Source of the DNA: Chryseobacterium scophthalmum
Lineage (GTDB): Bacteria > Bacteroidota > Bacteroidia > Flavobacteriales > Weeksellaceae
Reading direction: 5' to 3'
DNA: 64,000 nucleotides
NCBI RefSeq assembly: GCF_900143185.1
Contig: NZ_FSRQ01000002.1
Span: 620,001-684,000, forward strand
The position numbers and the translations under genes were made by a program. Below, piece by piece: positions 8,170-17,129 of the stretch (positions within the stretch are counted from its first letter, which is position 1; every line of letters begins with the position of its first letter). Under the pieces are notes generated by a model. It saw nothing but the letters and a program-made list of their open reading frames with translations. It was not told where the DNA came from and did no database searches.

Positions 8170-9717
8170 TTATGCCATTGGAAGTTTAATGATAAACTTA
8201 CTTCCCATATCTTTTTCTGATTCTACAATGATTACTCCTTTATGAAGTTCTACAATTTTTTTCACGTAAGAAAGTCCCAAACCTTGTCCTTTTACATTAT
8301 GAATATTTCCTGTTTCTTCTCTGAAGAATTTTTCGAAAATTTTAGTCTTGTTGTGAGTTTCCATTCCCATTCCTTTGTCTGAAATTTCCAAAACGTACCA
8401 AAGTCCTTCGTTTTTAGTTTTAATACTGATTTCAGGAGCTTCCGGTGAATATTTGTTGGCATTGTCTAAAAGATTCACCAACATATTTGAAATATGGAAT
8501 TCATCAATTTTAAAATTATAATGAGTTGCATTAAACTCCTGAGTAAGCTTTCCGTTTCTCTGCTGAATAATCAGATTAAATGATTCTGTTGTCTTTTTAA
8601 TTAATTCTCTTACATTGGTTTCTTTTAAGAATAGTTCTACTTCATTTCGTTCTAATTTAGACATATTCAGAACGTTTTCAACCTGCTTTTTCATTCTCAG
8701 ATTTTCCTGTTTAATAAGGTTTGAATAATATTTTACCTTATCAGGATTGGTCGCAATTTTATCATTCGCCAAAGAATCTGTAGCTACAGAAATCGTGGCA
8801 AGTGGCGTTTTGAATTCGTGCGACATGTTATTGATGAAATCCGTTTTCACTTCTGCCAGTTTTTTCTGCCTCATCATATAATTAATTGAGATAATATAAA
8901 TTCCCAAAATCGTCAAAAGAGAAAGAAAGGTTCCCAAAAGCATCGGCCAGTTATTCATTGCCAAAGAATATTCTTTTTTAGGAAAAACCAATGCTAATGT
9001 ATATAAAGTACGATCTTTGGTATCGGTAAATAAAGGATAAGAGTAAGAATTAGCATCTTTTTTCTCTTTAAACACTTTGTTTACAATATTGGTTAGTTTA
9101 TTATTTTTATCTGTCACTCCATAGCCGAATTCTGCACTGACTCCTTTCATTCTAAGTTCTTTAGTAATCACAGAATCTAAAACTGCACGGTCTACTCTTT
9201 TATCAAGAGGAAGATTGTTTCCATATACTTCAACAAATTCTTTTAGGCTATAATCACCACTTCTAATATCCTGATTCAGTTCTGAAGTGAGTATTTCTCG
9301 TTTAGTTGTATCTTTTTTTACTTTATATGCTGCGTCATCAGTATACATGGTTGTGAGGCGCAGAGAATCTCCCTTAAGAGAAATAGGGAGCTTTATAGTT
9401 TCGGTAAGGTTTCTGTAATATACAATCGATTTTTGAGTTCCTGAATCCTGTGTCTGTTGAATCGTAGTGAGGGAAGGCTTGTCTTTATTTGCTTTTACAT
9501 TGTCTCTTAAATTTGCATAATTCTCATTAAAAAGCTTTTCTACTTCAATTTCTGCTATGTTTTTTGAAGTATTTTCCAAAGCGGAATAAACTTTGTTAGA
9601 AAACTCTTGTTCTAATGCAACGTAATAATTTTTAAGCCAATAAAACTGCAGCGTGACAAATACGATAAGAGAAATTGTCATAAAAACCGAGATTATCGGG
9701 ATGAATTTGTTATTCAT
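8170..9717 (-). CDS. Sensor histidine kinase
   Basis: 515 residues. Membrane segments at about 8-29 and 257-280 bracket a periplasmic sensing domain of some 225 residues with no recognised fold. The HisKA H-box 'NMSHEFKTPLATIS' places the phosphoacceptor at His300. The ATPase part has the N box ('LLDNANKYSPEAPE'), G1 ('DKGMGM') and G2 ('GQGLGLSYVKKI') motifs. It is the first gene of the pair with the OmpR-type regulator. The layout resembles RprX-type kinases of Bacteroidetes. The signal is unknown. Confidence 0.92.
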   Translation of the reverse strand: MNNKFIPIISVFMTISLIVFVTLQFYWLKNYYVALEQEFSNKVYSALENTSKNIAEIEVEKLFNENYANLRDNVKANKDKPSLTTIQQTQDSGTQKSIVYYRNLTETIKLPISLKGDSLRLTTMYTDDAAYKVKKDTTKREILTSELNQDIRSGDYSLKEFVEVYGNNLPLDKRVDRAVLDSVITKELRMKGVSAEFGYGVTDKNNKLTNIVNKVFKEKKDANSYSYPLFTDTKDRTLYTLALVFPKKEYSLAMNNWPMLLGTFLSLLTILGIYIISINYMMRQKKLAEVKTDFINNMSHEFKTPLATISVATDSLANDKIATNPDKVKYYSNLIKQENLRMKKQVENVLNMSKLERNEVELFLKETNVRELIKKTTESFNLIIQQRNGKLTQEFNATHYNFKIDEFHISNMLVNLLDNANKYSPEAPEISIKTKNEGLWYVLEISDKGMGMETHNKTKIFEKFFREETGNIHNVKGQGLGLSYVKKIVELHKGVIIVESEKDMGSKFIIKLPMA

Positions 9718-9898
9718 TGCATTGGAAAATTAAAGTTGTGAATGTTAAAATTACTCATTTTAAGATTTGATAAACAAAAAATGCGCCAAAATATTGTTTA
9801 TTTTTTCTTAAAAATAAAGCTTTTAACATTTTATTATAAATTTTGTGTAGATTTCTTAAAGAAACTTGTGATAATTATTAACCAAAATCAAAATAACT

Positions 9899-10396
9899 AT
9901 GAGCTCAAAAATTGTTTTTAATCAAGATTTTCATACAAAAAGTATTTATGTGATGAAGGTCTATTCTGCCGAAGTATCGGAAGTATGGGAGTATTTTACA
10001 AAACCAGAATTGCTGGATTTGTGGTGGGCTCCAAAACCCTGGAAATGTGAAACCGAGAAATTAAATTTTGAAGAAGGTGGCGTTTGGCTATATTCGATGA
10101 ACGGACCAGAAGGAGAGAAAATATTTTCTCTTGTAAAATACGGAGAGATTAATGAACATCGGAGTTTTGATGGAATTGATGCGTTTTGTGATGAAAACGG
10201 AAATGTTGATGCAAGATTTCCACAAACTCAATGGCTGATTGGTTTTACGGGAACTGATGAAGGTACAAAGGTTTCTGTGAATATCCATTTTAAGTCGGAG
10301 GATGATATGAAAAAACAACTGGAAATGGGATTTGAAGAAGGTTTTAAAATGGGTTTAAACCAGTTGGAAGAGATTTTTAATAATTTGAAAAGTTAA
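9899..10396 (+). CDS. SRPBCC (AHSA1-like) domain protein
   Basis: 165 residues, one START/Bet v1-like domain of the AHSA1 branch: 'SAEVSEVWEYFTKPELLDLWWAPKPW' begins the typical helix-grip fold, and 'GFEEGFKMGLNQLEEIF' is the closing long helix. Such proteins bind hydrophobic ligands or act as accessory proteins; no catalytic residue can be named. There is no signal peptide. It is monocistronic, divergent from the histidine kinase and closed by a strong terminator. The start ATG at 9899 follows an A-rich leader. Confidence 0.82.
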   Translation: MSSKIVFNQDFHTKSIYVMKVYSAEVSEVWEYFTKPELLDLWWAPKPWKCETEKLNFEEGGVWLYSMNGPEGEKIFSLVKYGEINEHRSFDGIDAFCDENGNVDARFPQTQWLIGFTGTDEGTKVSVNIHFKSEDDMKKQLEMGFEEGFKMGLNQLEEIFNNLKS

Positions 10397-10491
10397 GAAT
10401 GTATTGATTTGAAAATTATTTTTTTTATTCGAATGAAAACTTCTAGATACGATTTTTCAAAATTTACTTAAAGTAACGATGTGTAAAAAAC

Positions 10492-10524
10492 AAAATGGAA
10501 AGTAAAACTTACTTTCCATTTTTT
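10492..10524. terminator. Bidirectional intrinsic terminator
   Basis: A perfect 14-bp inverted repeat (10492-10505 and 10509-10522) with a 3-nt loop and flanking A and T runs. It lies between the convergent SRPBCC gene and the small hypothetical gene at 10558. Confidence 0.85.
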
Positions 10525-10557
10525 ATATAATTAATCAATTTTCAAATTATCTTATTA

Positions 10558-10899
10558 TCAAATTAATTCTTCATCCTGAAAATATTGAATGATTGCTTTT
10601 TTCATCAGGATTTGTTGTTCGTTCGGTTTAAGTTCCGGAAGTTTTTCCGTTTCCTCAAAATGAGGATAACCGTCGTCGTCGTAATGTGAAAATTTAAAAT
10701 ATCCGAAAGGTTCCAGCAAACGGCAAACTGCAATGTGAAGGATGTTTAGTTTATCGTCTTTGGTATATTTTTGTTGTCCGCTTCCCAATTCCTGTATGCC
10801 GATTAAGAATAGATAAGTCTCAATCGGAGCGTTTTTTTCGGTATCAAAATTTTCAATAAAAAATTGTTCTATTTTTTGCCAAATTTCACTTTCTGTCAT
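10558..10899 (-). CDS. Conserved hypothetical protein, acidic, 113 aa
   Basis: No family recognised. 113 residues, acidic, without signal peptide or membrane segment. It has helix-rich sequence with 'LFLIGIQELGSGQQ' and 'FSHYDDDGYPHFEE' as the most distinctive stretches. It lies 47 bp after the small membrane protein gene and downstream of oligopeptidase B on the same strand, so it is probably cotranscribed. Clean codon use and the terminator after it support a real gene. Function unknown. Confidence 0.7.
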   Translation of the reverse strand: MTESEIWQKIEQFFIENFDTEKNAPIETYLFLIGIQELGSGQQKYTKDDKLNILHIAVCRLLEPFGYFKFSHYDDDGYPHFEETEKLPELKPNEQQILMKKAIIQYFQDEELI

Positions 10900-10946
10900 A
10901 ATATATCGTCTGTATTCATTCAGCTTTTAGAATGATACATTTTTAT

Positions 10947-11129
10947 TTAGAGATTATTTTGTTCTTCTTTTTTCTTCAAATCTTCTTCTTTTGCCATTTT
11001 TAGAAGTTCGGCAAGTTTTTCTTCCTGTTTAAATTTTAAAATCTCCCTCTTTTCATTTCTAATGATTCTTTCTCTTTGGATAAGATAGTAAATGACAGTA
11101 ATCGTAATCATTATTATAATTAATATCAT
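10947..11129 (-). CDS. Small single-pass membrane protein, 60 aa
   Basis: 60 residues: a hydrophobic N-terminal helix (about 1-16, mostly Ile/Thr/Val) followed by a highly charged Lys/Glu tail that could form a coiled coil ('KFKQEEKLAELLKMAKEED'). It lies 36 bp after oligopeptidase B and before the 113-aa gene. The ATG at 11129 gives a sensible membrane protein, but so short a frame could be spurious. No function can be given. Confidence 0.5.
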   Translation of the reverse strand: MILIIIMITITVIYYLIQRERIIRNEKREILKFKQEEKLAELLKMAKEEDLKKKEEQNNL

Positions 11130-11165
11130 ATTATTAGAATTTGAGTTTAATTGAAAGTTTAAAAT

Positions 11166-13208
11166 TTACATACCGTCAATCTTTAGAAGAAATGCATATT
11201 CCAGCGCATCTTCTTTTAATGATTCAAATCTTCCGCTTGCTCCACCGTGTCCTGAACTCATGTCGGTTTTGAAAACTAGAAGGTTATTGTCAGTTTTTAA
11301 TTCTCTCAGTTTTGCGGTCCATTTTGCAGGTTCCCAATATTGTACCTGAGAATCGTGGAAACCAGTCGTAATCAATGTGTGCGGATAATCTTTTGCTTCA
11401 ACATTATCATATGGCGAATATTCTTTCATATAATGATAATATTCTTCGTCATTCGGATTTCCCCATTCGTCATATTCCCCGGTTGTCAGAGGAATGGTTT
11501 CGTCCAACATCGTAGAAACTACATCTACAAAAGGAACCTGTGCTACAATTCCGTTGAATAGAGTAGGTTCGTAATTCATTACAGCTCCCACTAATAATCC
11601 TCCTGCGCTTCCGCCCATTGCATACAAATGCTTTGAAGAAGTGTAATTTTCTTTAATTAAATGTTTCCCGGCATCAATAAAATCGAAGAATGTATTTTTC
11701 TTAAACAGCATTTTTCCATCTTCATACCATTCTCTTCCAAGATATTCTCCACCACGAATATGAGCAATTGCATAAATAAATCCTCGGTCTAGAATTGATA
11801 ATCTCACATTTGAAAAACTTGCATCAACTGTGTGACCATAACTTCCGTAACCATACAAAAGAACCGGAGTGTCCGCAGATTTTTTAGTGTCTTTATGATA
11901 AACCAAAGAAATCGGAATTTGTTCTTCGCCATCTCTTGAGTCTGCCCAAATTCTTTCAGAAATATAATTTTCAGGGAAAAACTTTCCACCCAAAACTTCT
12001 TGTCGTTTCAGAAGCTTGGTGGTTTTTTCTTTTAAATTATATTCGTAAGTCGAGTTTGGCTGTGTTAAAGAAGTATAGCCATAACGCAAAACTTCTGTGT
12101 CAAATTCTAGATTTGTTCCAATATATGCGGTGTATGTAGGATCTGAAAAAGGTAAATAATATGATTCCTGAGTTTTTTCGTCGATGATCTTTATTTGCAA
12201 TAAACCGTCCTCTCTTTCTTCAAGAATGAGATAATTTTTAAAAATTTCAAATCCTTCCAGTAAGACTTCTTCACGGTGCGGAATAACATCTACCCAGTTT
12301 TCCATTCCGCAATTGTCGATTTTCGCTTTTACAATTTTAAAATTGGTAGCATCATCTGCATTGGTAATAATGTAAAACTCGTCTTCATAATGTTCTACCG
12401 AATATTCCAGATCATCAATTCTTGGCTGAATAACTTTCCATTCTGCAAAAACATTATTTGCCGGAATAAAATGATGCTCATCTGAAATCGTACTCGAGCT
12501 CGCCATGAAAATATATTCCATAGACTTTGTCTTGAAAACATTTACATCAAAAGTTTCATCTTCTTCATGGAAAATTAAAACATCTTCAGAAGTGTCGGTT
12601 CCTAATTTATGTCTGTAAACTTTATAAGCTCTTAAACTTTCATCTTTTATGATGTAGAAAACATGTTCGTTATCATTTGCCCAAACTGCTTTTCCTGTTG
12701 TATTTTCAATTTTATCAGCAAGAATTTCATTGGTTTTTAAATCCTTAAAATTTAAAGTGTAAATTCTTCTCCCAACATTGTCTGATGAAAATGATGCTAA
12801 TTTGTTATTCGGGCTTACCGCAACATTGGCAACTTCAAAAAACTCTTCACCTTCTGCAAGAATGTTAACATCGAGAACAATTTCCTCTTCGTTTTCGAGG
12901 GTTTTATATTTACGGCAGAAAATCGGGTACTCTTTTCCTTCTTCATAGCGCACGATATACCAATATTCATTAAAGAAATAAGGCAAAGATTCATCATCTT
13001 TTTTATAACGGGCTTTCATTTCCTCGAAAAGCTCTTCCTGAAATTCCTCAGAATCTTTCATTATAAAGTCCGCATAGGCATTTTCTTCTTCAAGATATTG
13101 TGTAACCTCGGGATTTTCTTTTTCATTCAGCCAGAAATAGTTGTCAATTCTTCTGTCACCGTGTATTTCGAGTACTTTTTCTATTTTTTTTGCCGTGGGA
13201 GCTTTCAT
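11166..13208 (-). CDS. ptrB: Oligopeptidase B (S9A prolyl oligopeptidase family)
   Basis: 680 residues, very close to the family length. An N-terminal seven-bladed propeller (about 70-410) covers a C-terminal alpha/beta-hydrolase. The catalytic triad can be placed: Ser534 in 'GGSAGG', Asp619 in 'FHDSQVQYWEP', and His654 in 'SSGHGGASGRF'. The positions match those of E. coli PtrB within two residues. It cleaves short peptides after basic residues. There is no signal peptide, so it is cytoplasmic, unlike many secreted S9 enzymes of this phylum. It leads a run with two small genes of unknown function. Confidence 0.9.
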   Translation of the reverse strand: MKAPTAKKIEKVLEIHGDRRIDNYFWLNEKENPEVTQYLEEENAYADFIMKDSEEFQEELFEEMKARYKKDDESLPYFFNEYWYIVRYEEGKEYPIFCRKYKTLENEEEIVLDVNILAEGEEFFEVANVAVSPNNKLASFSSDNVGRRIYTLNFKDLKTNEILADKIENTTGKAVWANDNEHVFYIIKDESLRAYKVYRHKLGTDTSEDVLIFHEEDETFDVNVFKTKSMEYIFMASSSTISDEHHFIPANNVFAEWKVIQPRIDDLEYSVEHYEDEFYIITNADDATNFKIVKAKIDNCGMENWVDVIPHREEVLLEGFEIFKNYLILEEREDGLLQIKIIDEKTQESYYLPFSDPTYTAYIGTNLEFDTEVLRYGYTSLTQPNSTYEYNLKEKTTKLLKRQEVLGGKFFPENYISERIWADSRDGEEQIPISLVYHKDTKKSADTPVLLYGYGSYGHTVDASFSNVRLSILDRGFIYAIAHIRGGEYLGREWYEDGKMLFKKNTFFDFIDAGKHLIKENYTSSKHLYAMGGSAGGLLVGAVMNYEPTLFNGIVAQVPFVDVVSTMLDETIPLTTGEYDEWGNPNDEEYYHYMKEYSPYDNVEAKDYPHTLITTGFHDSQVQYWEPAKWTAKLRELKTDNNLLVFKTDMSSGHGGASGRFESLKEDALEYAFLLKIDGM

Positions 13209-13298
13209 TAATGTTAATTCTTGTTCAAATTTAATTAAAAAAAAACCATCTTTTCTTTTTATCGAAAAGACGGCTGTTTTGTATCAAATATTTTAAAA

Positions 13299-14042
13299 CT
13301 ATTTGTGTAGGCTTTTGATGTATTTTTCAAGAGCCATAGTCATAGAAGGCGTTTCTTTTGTTGGAGCCATTAAGTCTATTTTTAAACCTGCATCTTCTGC
13401 TGCCGCTGAAGTAGTAGGTCCGAAAACTCCTATTTTGGTATCTTCCTGTTTGAAATCGGGGAAGTTTTGCTGTAGAGATTTTATTCCTTGCGGACTGAAG
13501 AAAATCAACATATCATAATCGTTAATGTTGATGTCTGTTAAATCACTGCAAACCGTTCTGTACATAATTGCTCTCGTCCATTCGATGTTGGCCGCATCCA
13601 AAGTTTTTGGAATATCCGGGCTCAAAACATCCGAAGAAGGCAATAAGTACTTCTCGGAAGGAAACTTCTTGAAAAGTGGTAAAAGATCTGCAAAGTTCTT
13701 TTCACCAAAACTGATCTTTCTTTTCCTATATACAATATGCTTCTGTAAATAATTGGCAATCGCCTCAGACTGACAAATGTATCGCATTGTGTCTGGTACG
13801 GCAAACCTTAATTCTTCAGCAAGTCTGAAATAGTGGTCTATCGCATTTTTACTGGTAAAAATAATACCGGTATGCTGCGTAAGATCAATCTTTTGTGTTC
13901 TCAGTTCTTTATTGTCTACTCCTGCGACGTGGATAAAAGGGCGGAAGTCAATCTTTATTTTTTCCTTCTTTGCAATTTCCAAATATGGAGAAGACTCACT
14001 AGGCGCTGGTTGAGAAACCAATATTGACTTTATTCTCATCAT
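13299..14042 (-). CDS. hemD: Uroporphyrinogen-III synthase (HemD family)
   Basis: 247 residues with the two-lobed HemD pattern: 'SILVSQPAP' at the start, 'GIIFTSKNAIDHYF' in the first lobe, and 'DMLIFFSPQGIKSL' with 'IGVFGPTTSAAAEDAGLKID' in the second. It closes hydroxymethylbilane to uroporphyrinogen III in haem synthesis. HemD sequences are very divergent, so the call rests on these conserved turns. It starts 9 bp after the DUF4271 gene; two adjacent ATG codons (14042, 14039) could both serve as start. Confidence 0.82.
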   Translation of the reverse strand: MMRIKSILVSQPAPSESSPYLEIAKKEKIKIDFRPFIHVAGVDNKELRTQKIDLTQHTGIIFTSKNAIDHYFRLAEELRFAVPDTMRYICQSEAIANYLQKHIVYRKRKISFGEKNFADLLPLFKKFPSEKYLLPSSDVLSPDIPKTLDAANIEWTRAIMYRTVCSDLTDININDYDMLIFFSPQGIKSLQQNFPDFKQEDTKIGVFGPTTSAAAEDAGLKIDLMAPTKETPSMTMALEKYIKSLHK

Positions 14043-14051
14043 GTACTTTTA

Positions 14052-14720
14052 TTAAATAAATAATAACTTCCAAAGCATCAACAGCGGTGCAATTTGGAGG
14101 GTGCAAATATACAAAAATTTATAATACCATTTCTGGGGTAAGATGTTGTTTCTGTGAAACAAATAGAAAAACACCTTGAAAATGAAGACAAAAGAGAAAA
14201 AATAAATATAATAAATAAATGCGCTATTTCTGTCTATCGGGAAATAGTAGTGGGTTACACACAAAATAATCAGTAAAACTGAAAGAATGAAGTGGAATTT
14301 TGTGGAGGTAAAATAAAAAATACTCCATTTTTTGCCGTCACCTATCGCTTGGTAAAATAAAAAGCCCAATGCAGTTCTGATGAAATAAAAAAGTGAAATA
14401 ATTATTAAAGTATATCCTATTTTATTAAGTTGATAGCCAAAAGGCTGAAAGTCGGCAATATATTTTGGGACAATCGGTATGTATTGAGAAACCAGAACGC
14501 TTAAACTTAAAGCAGTAACAAGCGATGTAATCATCCAACTTGGAAGATTATTGCTGGAGTCATAATATTTCTGCAGAAGAAAATCTTTAAGATTGGCTTC
14601 ACGCTCTATCACATTCATCATAAAAATGTACAGAAAAAGGCAGCCGATAAGGATAAAAACTACCCAATCATTATTTTCAGGTATTCTTACTTCGTTTTTG
14701 AAAGTTTGTAATAATGGCAA
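14052..14720 (-). CDS. DUF4271 integral membrane protein
   Basis: 222 residues with about six predicted membrane helices (around 20-38, 62-80, 95-118, 134-152, 160-182 and 200-218). The pattern and its place directly before hemD match DUF4271 proteins of Bacteroidetes, whose function is unknown. No catalytic motif is visible. Spacing to hemD is 9 bp, so the two are cotranscribed. It is divergent from the glycosyltransferase at 14796, sharing a short intergenic space. Confidence 0.75.
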   Translation of the reverse strand: MPLLQTFKNEVRIPENNDWVVFILIGCLFLYIFMMNVIEREANLKDFLLQKYYDSSNNLPSWMITSLVTALSLSVLVSQYIPIVPKYIADFQPFGYQLNKIGYTLIIISLFYFIRTALGFLFYQAIGDGKKWSIFYFTSTKFHFILSVLLIILCVTHYYFPIDRNSAFIYYIYFFSFVFIFKVFFYLFHRNNILPQKWYYKFLYICTLQIAPLLMLWKLLFI

Positions 14721-14778
14721 AGGAAATTTTTTGCAAAATTATAGATTATTTTGTATAAAATAAAAAACTTAAATAAAC

Positions 14779-14786
14779 TATCTTTG
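14779..14786 (+). promoter_or_regulatory. -7 promoter box of the glycosyltransferase gene
   Basis: TATCTTTG matches TAnnTTTG exactly and lies 9 bp before the ATG at 14796. A TTTG at 14751-14754 is a possible -33 box, but the 24-bp gap is longer than usual. Its position argues against the earlier in-frame ATG at 14751. Confidence 0.6.
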
Positions 14787-14795
14787 CAAATTGAA

Positions 14796-15512
14796 ATGAA
14801 AAAACTCGTCATAATTCCGACCTATAACGAAAAGGAGAATATAGAAAATATAATTTCCGCTGTTTTTGCATTGGAAGAAGAGTTTCACGTCTTGGTCGTA
14901 GACGATTCTTCGCCAGATAAAACGGCAGACATCGTAAAAGAACTTCAAAAAAAGTTTCCACATACGCTTCATCTTTCCATAAGACATATTAAAGACGGCT
15001 TAGGAAAGGCATATATTCATGGTTTTAAATGGGCACTTCAAAACAATTATGATTACATTTTTGAAATGGATGCCGATTTTTCTCATGATCCGAAAGATTT
15101 ACCAAAACTTTTTGAAGCCTGCAAAAATGCAGATATGGCAGTCGGTTCGCGTTATTCTAAAGGAGTAAATGTTGTGAATTGGCCAATGGGAAGAGTTTTG
15201 CTTTCTTATTTTGCTTCAAAATATGTGAGATTTATTTTAGGCCTTCCAATTCATGATACAACGGCAGGTTTTGTATGTTTTTCAAGAAAAGTTTTAGAAG
15301 AAATCGGTCTGGATAATGTAAGATTGAAGGGGTATGGCTTTCAGATTGAAATGAAATTCAGAGCTTTCAAAAAAGGGTTCAAAATTGTAGAAGTTCCGAT
15401 TATTTTTACCAACAGAATTTTGGGTGAAAGTAAAATGAATGGCGGAATTATACATGAAGCTGTTTTTGGTGTTTTAAATTTAAAGTGGAAATCAATTATC
15501 AACAGGTTATGA
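14796..15512 (+). CDS. Polyprenol monophosphomannose synthase-like glycosyltransferase (GT2)
   Basis: 238 residues. GT-A fold of family 2: 'IIPTYNEKENI' at the start, 'VVDDSSPD' at residues 34-41 and the metal-binding 'DAD' at 92-94. The order and 'RYSKGVNVVNWP' fit dolichol/polyprenyl-phosphate mannose synthases, which move mannose from GDP-mannose to a lipid carrier on the inner face of the membrane. There are no C-terminal membrane helices. The start is taken at 14796 because a longer ORF start lies in the promoter. Its stop codon overlaps the start of the DUF4296 lipoprotein gene (ATGA). Confidence 0.85.
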   Translation: MKKLVIIPTYNEKENIENIISAVFALEEEFHVLVVDDSSPDKTADIVKELQKKFPHTLHLSIRHIKDGLGKAYIHGFKWALQNNYDYIFEMDADFSHDPKDLPKLFEACKNADMAVGSRYSKGVNVVNWPMGRVLLSYFASKYVRFILGLPIHDTTAGFVCFSRKVLEEIGLDNVRLKGYGFQIEMKFRAFKKGFKIVEVPIIFTNRILGESKMNGGIIHEAVFGVLNLKWKSIINRL

Positions 15513-15883
15513 AAAAGCTGATTTTCTTTTTTGTTTTATTGAGTTTATTTTCATGTAATGAATATATAGATAAACCGAAAAATCTTGTTGGGAAAACTAA
15601 GATGTCAGAAATTATTGCCGATTTGGCGATTAATGATCAGGTAGTTTTTCTATATCCTAAGACAAACTTAGAAAGCGGAACAAGATTTATTCTGAAAAAT
15701 CATCAGGTGAAAACTGAAGATTTTCTTGAAAGCTACCGTTATTATATTGTAAAGCAAAAAATGAAGGGGATTGTAGAAGATGCCCAGAAAATTATTATAG
15801 AAAAAGACCCGAAGTCTGAAAAGACAATAAGAGGTGATATTCGATTGAAAAATACGGAATTACCAAAGTTAGAAAGGCAATAA
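15509..15883 (+). CDS. DUF4296 lipoprotein
   Basis: 124 residues from the ATG at 15509, which overlaps the stop of the glycosyltransferase by the ATGA arrangement. The start gives a clean lipoprotein signal 'MKKLIFFFVLLSLFSC' with Cys16 as lipid site; a start at 15485 would spoil it. The rest, with 'MSEIIADLAINDQ' and 'FLESYRYYIVKQK', matches the DUF4296 pattern. Function unknown. The tight overlap suggests translational coupling. It lies 41 bp before tgt. Confidence 0.8.
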   Translation: MKKLIFFFVLLSLFSCNEYIDKPKNLVGKTKMSEIIADLAINDQVVFLYPKTNLESGTRFILKNHQVKTEDFLESYRYYIVKQKMKGIVEDAQKIIIEKDPKSEKTIRGDIRLKNTELPKLERQ

Positions 15884-15924
15884 TGAAGTAATGCTTTCTC
15901 GCAAAGCAGTTAAAATGTATAAGA

Positions 15925-17055
15925 ATGAATTTTTTTAATATAGAAAAAACCTCAGAAGGCAAAGCAAGAGCCGGAGTTTTGAATACAGATCACGGAACCG
16001 TTCAAACACCAATTTTCATGCCTGTAGGAACTGTAGCAAGTGTAAAAACCGTTCATCAGAGAGAAATAAAAGACGATATTAAAGCTCAGATTATTTTGGG
16101 AAATACATATCACCTTTATCTTCGTCCGGGAATGGAGGTGATGGAAGCTGCAGGAGGTTTACATAAATTTATGAATTGGGATCTTCCGATTCTTACCGAT
16201 TCAGGAGGTTTTCAGGTTTTTTCACTTTCTGGAAGCAGAAAAATGTCTGAAGAAGGGGTGAAGTTCAAATCTCATATCGACGGAAGTTATCATTTATTCA
16301 CTCCGGAAAAATCAATGGAAATTCAGAGACAAATTGGAGCTGATATTTTCATGGCATTTGATGAATGTGTTGCTTATCCCGCACACTATAATCAAGTGAA
16401 AAAATCGATGGAAATGACGCATCGTTGGTTAAAGAGATGCATCGACTGGAATGCAGAAAATCCTGAACTATATGGTTATAAACAAAGATTTTTTCCGATT
16501 GTTCAAGGTTCAACGTATTCAGATTTAAGAAAAATTTCTGCAGAAGTAATTTCAGAAGCTGGTGCAGAAGGAAATGCAATTGGCGGTCTTTCTGTAGGTG
16601 AACCTGAAGAAGAATTGTATAGAATTACGGATGAGGTAACCGATATTTTACCGAAAGACAAGCCAAGATATTTGATGGGAGTCGGAACTCCTTGGAATAT
16701 TCTTGAATCTATCGGTTTGGGAATCGATATGATGGATTGTGTGATGCCAACAAGAAACGCAAGAAACGGAATGCTTTTCACTTGGCAAGGGGTAATCAAT
16801 ATGAAAAACGAAAAATGGAAGAAAGATTTTTCTCCATTAGACGAGTTTGGGACAAGTTTTGTAGATCACGAATATTCGAAAGCTTATGTGCGTCATTTGT
16901 TTGTGTCTAAAGAATATTTGGCAAAACAAATTGCATCAATCCACAATCTTGCATTTTATTTAGATTTGGTGAAAGTAGCAAGAGAACATATTTTAGCAGG
17001 AGATTTCTATCAATGGAAAGATTCTATAGTTCCTGTATTGAGACAAAGACTTTAG
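15925..17055 (+). CDS. tgt: Queuine/preQ1 tRNA-ribosyltransferase
   Basis: 376 residues, normal length. It exchanges guanine 34 for preQ1 in tRNAs with GUN anticodons. Asp92 in 'TDSGGFQVFSLS' and the nucleophile Asp271 in 'DMMDCVMPTRNARNG' are present, as are 'PIVQGSTYSDLR' and 'GGLSVGEP'. Oddly, the structural zinc site is not conserved: where the CxCxxC motif should stand (about 306-318) the protein reads 'DEFGTSFVDHEYSKAY' with no Cys, although the later His340 in 'SIHNLAFY' remains. This may be a lineage-wide trait. Catalysis should not depend on the zinc directly. Confidence 0.92.
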   Translation: MNFFNIEKTSEGKARAGVLNTDHGTVQTPIFMPVGTVASVKTVHQREIKDDIKAQIILGNTYHLYLRPGMEVMEAAGGLHKFMNWDLPILTDSGGFQVFSLSGSRKMSEEGVKFKSHIDGSYHLFTPEKSMEIQRQIGADIFMAFDECVAYPAHYNQVKKSMEMTHRWLKRCIDWNAENPELYGYKQRFFPIVQGSTYSDLRKISAEVISEAGAEGNAIGGLSVGEPEEELYRITDEVTDILPKDKPRYLMGVGTPWNILESIGLGIDMMDCVMPTRNARNGMLFTWQGVINMKNEKWKKDFSPLDEFGTSFVDHEYSKAYVRHLFVSKEYLAKQIASIHNLAFYLDLVKVAREHILAGDFYQWKDSIVPVLRQRL

Positions 17056-17129
17056 AAATAAAAAAGAATCCCTAATTAAGGATGATTTAAAAGAAAATAG
17101 GGTGTAATTCTATTTAAAAATAAACAAAA

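Noticed and set aside
7447..9717. Considered the two-component system as the dedicated regulator of the metal operon
   Set aside because: A strong terminator separates them and the pair resembles general RprX/RprY-type regulators; adjacency alone is not enough.
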